Shown in pieces: positions 1-6,737 of a DNA stretch of 64,000 nt. The DNA is from Sphingomonas piscis (GTDB taxonomy: Bacteria > Pseudomonadota > Alphaproteobacteria > Sphingomonadales > Sphingomonadaceae). The notes under the pieces are model-generated. The model was not told the DNA's origin, did not search any database, and saw only the letters and a list, made by a program, of their open reading frames with translations. The position numbers and the translations under genes were made by a program. Location: the NCBI RefSeq assembly GCF_011300455.1, contig NZ_CP049869.1, positions 1,488,001 to 1,552,000 of the forward strand. The letters run 5' to 3'. The first letter of the stretch is position 1, and each line of letters begins with the position of its first letter.

Positions 1-1
1 C

Positions 2-1687
2 CGCCAGGATCCGGAATGCTGCGGCACCGTGTTCGTCCGCGTCGGAACCACCCAGCGGGCGCTGAACCGTCAGTATGATGCGCTGGTCGCCGCCGTGAAC
101 GCCGCCAATCCCGGGCGGAACTATGCGGTGCCGAGCCGCAATCCGTACGACCGCCTCGCCGACCTCGATTCGCCGCTGAATGCCGGCAACAAGATCGGCG
201 GCCTGTCGGCGCGTGTGAACTGGGATCTCGGCCCGGGGCGGCTGACATCCATTACCGCCTGGCGCTTCTGGGACTGGAAGCCGGAAAACGACCGCGACTT
301 CACGGGCCTGTCGATAGTCAAGGCGTCGAACAATCCGTCTCAGCAGGACCAGTACAGCCAGGAGTTCCGCTACAGCTACGAAGGGCAGAAGATCGACTTC
401 GTCGCCGGCTTGTTCGGCTTCAAGCAGAGGATCGATACCCAGGGCCTTGAGCAGCAGGGCAGCGATGCCAGCCGCTGGAGCCTGACCGGTGCGCAGGCCA
501 GCAACCCGGCCATCCTCAACAATCTTACCGCGAACAACACGCAATTCCTGAAGAGCACCAGCGCCGCCTTGTTCGGTCAGCTGAGCTGGAAGGTCACCGA
601 CGCGCTGACGATCCAGCCGGGCGCCCGGATCAACTATGACAAGAAGACCGGTTTCTACGAACGGGTCGTCACCAACGGCGCTGGCCAAGTGATCAGCTGC
701 TCACCGGCGCCGGCCGCCGGCAGCGTGCTTGCGGCCCAGTGCGGCATCTACCAGCCGCAGCGGACGGAGCCGTCGGTCAGCGACTGGAACTTCAGCTACG
801 ATCTGAACGTCAACTACAAGGTCGCGCGCGACGTGCTCGCCTACGCAACCTACGCCAAAAGCTTCAAGACGGTCGGGATCAACCAGAACGGGTTGCCGCT
901 CAACGCCGACAACACCCCCAACCTCGACGCCAGCACCGTCGATCCTGAATCGGTCCGGCATTTCGAAGTCGGGTTGAAGACCCAGTTCCTCGACCGCCGG
1001 GCGACGTTCAACGTCGCGGCGTTCCGGACTGAGATCAAGGACTTCCAGGCGACGGTGAACGGCGGCCAGTTCGGCACCGTTCGCGGCTATCTCGCCAACG
1101 CCGAAAAGGTCCGGACGCAGGGCTTTGAAGCCGACTTCAAGATCCGCGCCAACGACCGCTTCACGGCTTATGTCAACGGTGCCTACACCGACGCCAAATA
1201 TGTGAAGTTCACCAGCGCGCCCTGCCCGCCCGAACTTTCCGGTGGGACATTTGTTGCCGCCAACGGCTCCCAGCAGCCGGGACCGGCGGGCGTTCCGGGC
1301 TCGCTGAGCCCGCGGCAGTGCGACATTTCAGGGCAGCAGTTGCCCGGCGTGTCCAAGTGGGCTGCGTCCTTCGGCGCCGAGGCGAACATCCCCGCCAACA
1401 TTCTTGCCAAACAGGGGCAGGCCTATGTCGGTGTCGACGGCAGCTATCGGTCCGACTGGAACTCCAATGCGTCGCCGTCGATCTATACGGAAGTGCAGGG
1501 CTATGCGTTGGTCAACTTCCGCGCCGGTTTCCGCTCGGGCGGCTTCGACCTGTTCGGCTGGGTCCGCAACGCACTCGACAAGGATTATATCGAAACGCTG
1601 CAGGTCGCGCCCGGCAATACCGGCCTGATTGCCGGCACCCCGGGAGACCCGCGCACCTACGGCCTGACGTTGAAGTCGCGCTTCTAG
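2..1687 (+). CDS. TonB-dependent receptor, C-terminal part (5' end outside window)
   Basis: The reading frame is open from the first bases of the window with no stop, so this is the 3' part of a longer gene; the GTG at 29 is an internal Val codon, not a convincing start. The visible 560 or so residues are an outer-membrane beta-barrel: alternating aromatic/polar strands, repeated Tyr-Ala-Thr-Tyr-type strand ends, a FEVGLKTQFLDRRATFNVA-like strand, and a terminal LKSRF ending in the C-terminal Phe expected by the BAM machinery. The plug domain and TonB box lie upstream of the window. The family imports ferric siderophores, vitamins or oligosaccharides with energy from TonB-ExbBD. The substrate cannot be read from this part. 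The chromate transporter gene follows 18 bp downstream, which may be coincidental. Confidence 0.9.
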   Translation, partial: RQDPECCGTVFVRVGTTQRALNRQYDALVAAVNAANPGRNYAVPSRNPYDRLADLDSPLNAGNKIGGLSARVNWDLGPGRLTSITAWRFWDWKPENDRDFTGLSIVKASNNPSQQDQYSQEFRYSYEGQKIDFVAGLFGFKQRIDTQGLEQQGSDASRWSLTGAQASNPAILNNLTANNTQFLKSTSAALFGQLSWKVTDALTIQPGARINYDKKTGFYERVVTNGAGQVISCSPAPAAGSVLAAQCGIYQPQRTEPSVSDWNFSYDLNVNYKVARDVLAYATYAKSFKTVGINQNGLPLNADNTPNLDASTVDPESVRHFEVGLKTQFLDRRATFNVAAFRTEIKDFQATVNGGQFGTVRGYLANAEKVRTQGFEADFKIRANDRFTAYVNGAYTDAKYVKFTSAPCPPELSGGTFVAANGSQQPGPAGVPGSLSPRQCDISGQQLPGVSKWAASFGAEANIPANILAKQGQAYVGVDGSYRSDWNSNASPSIYTEVQGYALVNFRAGFRSGGFDLFGWVRNALDKDYIETLQVAPGNTGLIAGTPGDPRTYGLTLKSRF

Positions 1688-1705
1688 GCAGCGAGGTCAA
1701 AGCGG

Positions 1706-3076
1706 ATGGGGGCAGAACCGCACGGCATTTCTTTCGGCGAGGCTAGCCGGACCTGGGCGCGAGTGGCCGCGCTCAGCTTCGGCGGCCCTGCCGGCCAGAT
1801 CGCGGTGATGCACCGCATTCTGGTCGAGGAGAAGCGCTGGATCGGGGAGGAGAGATTCCTCCATGCGCTCAATTACTGCATGCTCCTGCCGGGGCCAGAG
1901 GCGCAGCAGCTTGCAACCTACATCGGCTGGCTGCTGCACAGGACCAAGGGCGGGCTGGTTGCCGGCGCCCTGTTCGTCCTGCCGGGCTTTGTGGCGATAT
2001 TGGCCCTAAGCTTCGTCTACGCCCTGCTGGGCAGGGTGCCCTTGGTCGACGGCATCTTCTTCGGTCTGAAAGCGGCTGTGATCGCCATCGTCTTGCAAGC
2101 CGTGGTGCGAGTGTCGGCAAGGGCGCTGAAGAGCAATGCGATGCGGCTGATCGCGGTCGCCGCCTTCGTCGCCATCTTTATCTTCGACCTGCCGTTCCCA
2201 CTGATCATCATCGCCGCCGGTCTCCTGGGGTTCGCGGGGTCGAAGCTCAACCTGAGCGGCTTTGTGGGCGGTGCCGGCCATGCCGCAAGCAAGGGGCCGC
2301 GTGTCGAGGACAGTGAGACCGCACTCGGAAGTGAACTTCCGGCGCATGCCCGGCCCGACCTCGCCTGGTCGCTCAAGATTTCCCTCGCCCTGGCGTTCGC
2401 ATGGCTTGCTCCGGTTGCGGCATTGCTTGCGATCCTCGGACCCGACGATGTGTTCAGCCGGATCGCCGTCTTCTTCAGCCAGATGGCGGTGGTGACCTTT
2501 GGCGGTGCTTACGCCGTGCTCGCTTATGTTGCGCAGGAAGCCGTGCAGACCTTTGGCTGGCTTCAGCCCCACGAAATGATCGACGGCCTCGGAATGGCGG
2601 AATCCACGCCGGGCCCGCTGATCATGGTCACCCAGTTCGTCGGCTTTCTCGCCGCGTTCCGATACGCATCCGGGCTGGACCCACTGCTCGCCGCAACCCT
2701 TGGCGCGGTTCTCACGACCTGGGTCACCTTCGTGCCCTGCTTCCTCTGGATCTTTCTAGGCGCACCGTTCGTCGAGCGTCTGCGCGGCAATGCGACCCTT
2801 TCGGCAAGCCTGACCGCCATCAGCGCTGCGGTCGTAGGCGTCATCCTGAACCTCGCCGTCTGGTTCGCGCTTCACGCGCTGTTCGCCAGCGTTCGGGAAG
2901 TAAGGTTCAGCGGCGGAAGCGTGGAGGTGCCGGTTCTTGGGTCATTGAACTGGCCGGCATTGCTGCTGACCGTCCTGTCGATCGTTGCCCTATTCCGACT
3001 CAGGCTTGGCGTTCCGTTGTTGCTGACCCTCGCAGCCACGACCGGGATTGCGCTTCGCCTCTCCGGCCTTGCTTGA
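1706..3076 (+). CDS. chrA: Chromate efflux transporter (CHR family, two-domain)
   Basis: This 456-residue inner-membrane protein has the duplicated CHR architecture. Each half carries the family's FGG signature: LSFGGPAGQIA near residue 25 and TFGGAYAVLAYVAQ near residue 265. The LLPGPEAQQLATYIG segment typical of long-chain ChrA follows the first motif, and the PGPLI segment follows the second. Hydrophobic helices alternate along the chain, with a hydrophilic loop of about 45 residues between the halves (around 195-220). Family members export chromate, sometimes alongside sulfate-related anions. No chrB regulator or other metal-resistance gene is next to it, so it may be a housekeeping copy. 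The start follows the receptor stop by 18 bp, so co-transcription is possible. Confidence 0.92.
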   Translation: MGAEPHGISFGEASRTWARVAALSFGGPAGQIAVMHRILVEEKRWIGEERFLHALNYCMLLPGPEAQQLATYIGWLLHRTKGGLVAGALFVLPGFVAILALSFVYALLGRVPLVDGIFFGLKAAVIAIVLQAVVRVSARALKSNAMRLIAVAAFVAIFIFDLPFPLIIIAAGLLGFAGSKLNLSGFVGGAGHAASKGPRVEDSETALGSELPAHARPDLAWSLKISLALAFAWLAPVAALLAILGPDDVFSRIAVFFSQMAVVTFGGAYAVLAYVAQEAVQTFGWLQPHEMIDGLGMAESTPGPLIMVTQFVGFLAAFRYASGLDPLLAATLGAVLTTWVTFVPCFLWIFLGAPFVERLRGNATLSASLTAISAAVVGVILNLAVWFALHALFASVREVRFSGGSVEVPVLGSLNWPALLLTVLSIVALFRLRLGVPLLLTLAATTGIALRLSGLA

Positions 3077-3172
3077 GCAGACCCGCCAACCAGTTCGAGA
3101 AGCGCGATCAAACGCGGCTCGTGAAACCCTCGCGCCCTTTGAGTCGTCATTATGCGCGCCCATCTTTGCCGT

Positions 3173-3382
3173 ATGGCACGCACTGAACAGGACGAATATT
3201 TTCAGCGCCGCGCGATCCAGGAACGGGTCGCGGCCAAGCTGGCGAGCGACGAACGGGCGGCTCGAAGCCACAGCAGGATGGCGGAACGGTACGGCTCGAT
3301 GGCCGAGGATCCGACGCCCAGCGGCTCAGCTGACGAAGATCCAGGCCCAGTCCTAAAGTCGGAATTTCGCATCATTCCCTAG
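3173..3382 (+). CDS. Small hypothetical protein
   Basis: A 69-residue charged soluble protein starting MARTEQDEYFQRRAIQ. It contains a region rich in Arg, Glu and Ala (residues 1-45) likely to form a helix, then an acidic tail with Pro and Ser. The pattern of an N-terminal YFxRRAxQE segment and a later HSRMAERY segment resembles short sphingomonad proteins of unknown function. An upstream in-frame ATG at 3152 would add seven residues; neither start has a strong Shine-Dalgarno sequence. It stands alone between the chromate transporter and the BlaI operators. No function is proposed. Its reality rests on composition and an otherwise empty stretch, so confidence is moderate. Confidence 0.5.
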   Translation: MARTEQDEYFQRRAIQERVAAKLASDERAARSHSRMAERYGSMAEDPTPSGSADEDPGPVLKSEFRIIP

Positions 3383-3406
3383 GCGGGGAAGGCAAGAAAA
3401 AGCCAC

Positions 3407-3445
3407 TTGACGGTGCTACAAATGTAGCGCAAGCTACAAATGTAG
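3407..3445 (+). promoter_or_regulatory. Twin BlaI-type operators upstream of blaI
   Basis: Two identical copies of CTACAAATGTAG lie at 3416-3427 and 3434-3445, 18 bp apart centre to centre. Each matches the TACAnnTGTA core bound by BlaI/MecI/CopY repressors. A TTGACG hexamer at 3407-3412 is a candidate -35 element just upstream. No good -10 hexamer stands out, so the exact promoter is uncertain. The second operator ends 18 bp before the blaI start. The natural reading is autorepression of the blaI-M56 operon with side-by-side dimer binding. Confidence 0.85.
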
Positions 3446-3463
3446 CGTCAGAAAGGCTCTTGC

Positions 3464-3847
3464 GTGCTCAACAAGCTTCCTCCCCGTGAACGGCAGATTG
3501 TCGACCTGCTTTACCAGCGGAGCGACCTCAGCGTTGCCGAGATTTGCGAGTCCCTGCCGGATCAGCCGACCGGAGGCGCCGTGCGCACGATGCTGAAGCG
3601 ATTGGAGGACAAAGGCTGCGTCACCCGTAGCGAGTCTGATCGCGGCTTCGTCTACAGCCCCGCAGTGGCCGACACTGTCGCCCGCAAGACGGCGCTGACG
3701 GATGTCGTCAAAACCTTCTTCAACGGATCGCCGGCAAGCGCCGCAAGCGCGCTGCTGGGCATGTCCGACCGGCTCGAGACGAAGGAACTCGACGCACTGG
3801 AGCAGATGATCGCCGAAGCACGCAGGGCCAAGGGAGGCCAGGCATGA
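3464..3847 (+). CDS. BlaI/MecI/CopY family transcriptional repressor
   Basis: A 127-residue winged-helix repressor. Residues 1-75 hold the DNA-binding domain, with the LPPRERQIVDLLY opening and a TGGAVRTMLKRLEDKG recognition region, followed by a small dimerisation helix region. It is preceded by two perfect copies of the family's operator, so both partners of the repressor/operator pair are visible. The start is GTG at 3464; a weak AAAGG precedes it by 9 nt. The stop overlaps the ATG of the M56 peptidase by 4 bp (ATGA), the usual blaI-blaR arrangement. In the family, the partner peptidase triggers cleavage of BlaI to relieve repression. Whether the signal here is a beta-lactam is doubtful, because the partner lacks a penicillin-binding domain. 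Confidence 0.92.
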   Translation: MLNKLPPRERQIVDLLYQRSDLSVAEICESLPDQPTGGAVRTMLKRLEDKGCVTRSESDRGFVYSPAVADTVARKTALTDVVKTFFNGSPASAASALLGMSDRLETKELDALEQMIAEARRAKGGQA

Positions 3848-5646
3848 ACGCGCTGATCGCCATCGCTCTGAAGTCGCTAATCGTCGCCGGCTTCACCTTA
3901 CTGGCACTGCGTTTGACGCGCGGCCGGTCGGCGGCAGAGCGTTCGTGGGTGGCCCATGTCGGCCTGCTCGCGCTGATCGTTCTGCCATTCGCGCCGCTCG
4001 CGATCCCTGTCCTGCCGGTCGAGACCGCGGCGGTCGGGCAGGCGGCAGCGGCGCCGCAACAAAGCGCAGCGGCCGCGGCCCATGCCATCGCTCAAGCGAA
4101 GGTCCGGCAAGCGGTGGAGGCAGACGTTGCCGCCGCTGTGCCGGACGCAACGCTGGATACCGGCGTTACCGCGTTCGATCTCGCTTCCTACCTCTACTGG
4201 ATACCGACCGCGCTGCTGCTGGGCATCACCCTGCTTGCACTGGCGCGGCTGATCGCGCTGCGTGCGCGGGCCGAGGTCTTGGTCGACAGCCATTGGCTGA
4301 GCGCACTCGCTCGCGCCCAGAAGAGGATGGGCTTCAAGCATGGCACCGCCCTGCTGACCAGCGACGACCTTCCGTCGCCGATCAGCTGGGGGATGATGCG
4401 CCCCGTGATCCTGCTCAACTCGCGGGCCGTCGACGCGGCCGATGAGGCGGAGGCGATCATCGCGCATGAGCTCGCCCACGTGGCACGGCTCGACTGGATC
4501 AAGCTGCTTCTGGCCCGCGTCGCCACCGCCCTATTCTGGTTCAACCCATTGGTCTGGATGCTGGCCCGCGAAGCGCATCAGCTTCGGGAGGAAGCGGCCG
4601 ACGATACGGTACTCGCGGCCGACATCGAGGATACCGAATATGCCCAGCTGCTGGTCGGCATTGCCCGCCACGAGTGCAAGGGGCTGCTGATCGGTGCGCA
4701 CGGCGTCGCGCCTTCCAAGGGGTCGCTTGCCCGCCGGGTTGCGCGCGTGCTCGACAACAAAATCCCGCGCGGCCCGGTCGCAAAATCTTTTGCCGCGGGC
4801 ATCTTCGTCGGTGCGCTCGCCATGGCCACCCCGCTTGCCGCTTTGACGCTGGTTCCTGCGGGAACGAGCAAGAAGGTGGCCAACCTGCCCACTGCCGAGC
4901 AGGAAGGGCATTATTATCCCGCCGGCGGCGTTCCGCTGCCGACCACCGTCAGCGACAGCGTCAACCGTGCCGTTGCGTCAGCAGTGGCAGCGGTCGACCC
5001 ACGCATCACCGAGGCGCTTGGGCTGCAGCACGAAGCTGAGCAAACCCGCGCTGAGGCTCTGGCCGAAGCGCGCGCCGCCCTCGCCGAAGCGCGCTTGCAC
5101 TGGAACGGGGTTGGGCCGCGACCGGGCAGTGTCGGTCCGCAGGGTCCGGTCGGACCGCAGGTGAAGGCGGGCCGGCACGACCAGGACGACGCGATCGAGG
5201 AGGCCATCGCAATGAAGGCACTCAACGTCACGCCGGAGTATGCTTCGTCGCTCCGGAATGTGTCCCCGCACCTTGGACCTCTCACCAACGAGGATCTGAT
5301 CGAGATGAGGGCGGTCGGAGTAACCCCCGCCTACATCAAGGAGATTGCCGAGTCCGGCTATCGCAACCTCGACAAGGAAAGCCTTATCGAACTGCGCGCC
5401 TTGAACGTTCGCGGTCGTTACATTCGCGCGCTTGCCCAGGAAGGCTACGGCAATTTGTCGTCCGATACCCTGGTCGAAATGAGGGCCGTGGGAGTCACGC
5501 CAAACCTTATCCGGCGGCTGAAACGAGAAGGTTACCCGCGGCTGACGCCGGATCAGTTGGTGGGAATGGCGGCCGTCAGCGGAACGCCAACCGCACCGGA
5601 TCCACCGGAACCGCCAGACGATGATGAAAACGACGACGACCACTGA
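3844..5646 (+). CDS. M56 (BlaR1-like) membrane metallopeptidase with C-terminal 29-residue repeats
   Basis: A 600-residue integral membrane zinc protease. Hydrophobic helices occur near the N-terminus (about 5-25 and 35-60) and near 120-140. The zinc motif HELAH sits at residues 208-212, with the third-ligand region REEAADD around 248-254, and another membrane segment follows at about 315-337. The extracytoplasmic C-terminus is not a transpeptidase-like penicillin sensor. It has an Ala/Glu-rich helix (about 385-420), a short Gly-Pro stretch (GPQGPVGPQ), then roughly four copies of a 29-residue repeat from residue 457 to 580 with a consensus like RAxGVTPxYIxxLxxxGY. An acidic tail ends the protein. 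It overlaps blaI by 4 bp. The repeats recur in the next gene, suggesting a shared ligand or direct interaction; that is inference. Confidence 0.88.
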   Translation: MNALIAIALKSLIVAGFTLLALRLTRGRSAAERSWVAHVGLLALIVLPFAPLAIPVLPVETAAVGQAAAAPQQSAAAAAHAIAQAKVRQAVEADVAAAVPDATLDTGVTAFDLASYLYWIPTALLLGITLLALARLIALRARAEVLVDSHWLSALARAQKRMGFKHGTALLTSDDLPSPISWGMMRPVILLNSRAVDAADEAEAIIAHELAHVARLDWIKLLLARVATALFWFNPLVWMLAREAHQLREEAADDTVLAADIEDTEYAQLLVGIARHECKGLLIGAHGVAPSKGSLARRVARVLDNKIPRGPVAKSFAAGIFVGALAMATPLAALTLVPAGTSKKVANLPTAEQEGHYYPAGGVPLPTTVSDSVNRAVASAVAAVDPRITEALGLQHEAEQTRAEALAEARAALAEARLHWNGVGPRPGSVGPQGPVGPQVKAGRHDQDDAIEEAIAMKALNVTPEYASSLRNVSPHLGPLTNEDLIEMRAVGVTPAYIKEIAESGYRNLDKESLIELRALNVRGRYIRALAQEGYGNLSSDTLVEMRAVGVTPNLIRRLKREGYPRLTPDQLVGMAAVSGTPTAPDPPEPPDDDENDDDH

Positions 5647-5754
5647 GTCGACGCAGATCAACTGACCGACTGACACCAACCATCACGATCTTTTCGAACG
5701 CCCGCTCGCGGGTGGCCGGGTGAACTTTGCCCCCTGTTTCCAAGGAGAAATGCC

Positions 5755-6633
5755 ATGCGCCGCACCCTTGCTTTCATTGCAGCCCTGTTGCTCACCACCG
5801 TCGCGGTCGGTTCCGCCTGCGTGGCGATGCCCACCGAGAACATCCGCTTCTCACTGCAGCCCTCGTCACGCGCCGGAGGGGAAGTGCAGCTGACCCTTCG
5901 CAGCGGCAATGACCGGCACAACAACAACATGTCCTCCAGCTTCCCGACGTCGGAGCTCGCAGGGCTCAACAGCAACTGGACGTCGGGCGGCCCGGTAACC
6001 TTCGCCCTGGTTCGGGAGGCCGGCCGTGTGGATTGCAGCGGCGATGCCCGCGGTGCCCGTGCCGAGGGAGGCTGCCGCTTCACCGAAAATCGTGGCTTCT
6101 CCGACTTGCTCGTTCGCGCTGGAATGGCTCGGCCGACTTTGGAGGAGGCCTACGGCCTGACCATGGTCAAGGCGACCAGCGGACTTTTGGAGGCGCTCCG
6201 TGCGGCGCGCTACCCGATGCCGGAGGTCGAGGACTATATTGCCATGACGGCGGTTGGCGTGACGCCCCGCTACATCGCCGACCTTGCCGCCGCCGGCTAT
6301 CGCCCGGACGACACCAGCCGGCTGATCGAATTCGCGGCACTCAAGGTAACACCCGCATATCTCGGCCAGCTGTCGCGCGCCGGCTATGCCAACCTCCCGC
6401 AGGATGAGGTGGTACAATTGGCCGCCCTCAAGATCGACCCGGAGTTTATCCGCGGCTTCGAACGGATCGGCTACCACAATCTCGACGTCGACACCCTGGT
6501 TCAGCTGAAGGCGCTCGAGGTCACGCCACAGTTCGTGGAAGCCGTGCGCCGCGGCGGCATGGCCAATCCCACAGCCGAGCAATTGGTGCAGCTCAAAGCC
6601 ATCGGCTTCGGCGAGCCCGCCCGTCGGCGCTGA
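5755..6633 (+). CDS. Secreted protein with the same 29-residue repeats as the M56 C-terminus
   Basis: A 292-residue protein with a signal peptide (MRRTLAFIAALLLTTVAVGS, then an Ala/Cys region). A non-repetitive region (about 25-130) includes GGEVQLTLRS, a stretch common in secreted hypothetical proteins. From residue about 135, and clearly from 164 to 285, it consists of 29-residue helical repeats of the form ALKVTPAYLGQLSRAGY followed by an NL-xx-D-x-L-V-x-L segment. An AAGGAG ribosome-binding site at 5742-5747 lies 7 nt before the ATG. It follows the peptidase gene by 108 bp on the same strand, so it may share the BlaI-controlled transcript. No enzymatic motif is visible. It is probably periplasmic, possibly a partner or decoy for the peptidase's sensor domain. 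Confidence 0.8.
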   Translation: MRRTLAFIAALLLTTVAVGSACVAMPTENIRFSLQPSSRAGGEVQLTLRSGNDRHNNNMSSSFPTSELAGLNSNWTSGGPVTFALVREAGRVDCSGDARGARAEGGCRFTENRGFSDLLVRAGMARPTLEEAYGLTMVKATSGLLEALRAARYPMPEVEDYIAMTAVGVTPRYIADLAAAGYRPDDTSRLIEFAALKVTPAYLGQLSRAGYANLPQDEVVQLAALKIDPEFIRGFERIGYHNLDVDTLVQLKALEVTPQFVEAVRRGGMANPTAEQLVQLKAIGFGEPARRR

Positions 6634-6693
6634 ACTGCCGTTCGCCGAATCGCGGATTGAGCGCCGCAGTTCGTCGAAAAACACGTGACACAG

Positions 6694-6713
6694 TGTATTA
6701 CATCGACAATACA
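6694..6713 (+). promoter_or_regulatory. Inverted repeat upstream of TonB-dependent receptor
   Basis: TGTATT at 6694-6699 and AATACA at 6708-6713 form a perfect 6-bp inverted repeat with an 8-bp spacer, 24 bp before the receptor start. It is AT-rich in a GC-rich genome and lies where a promoter or repressor site would be expected. It does not match the BlaI operators upstream. The regulator is unknown. Confidence 0.45.
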
Positions 6714-6737
6714 GTTAGACAGACAGGGGAGTTCAAC

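Noticed and set aside
5100..5165. Collagen-like domain in the M56 protein
   Set aside because: Only a few Gly-Pro units occur, too short for a triple helix; more likely a flexible linker before the repeats.
3464..5646. Classical beta-lactam-responsive blaI-blaR1 pair
   Set aside because: The peptidase has no penicillin-binding transpeptidase-like domain and no beta-lactamase lies adjacent; only the repressor/operator/M56 part is conserved.
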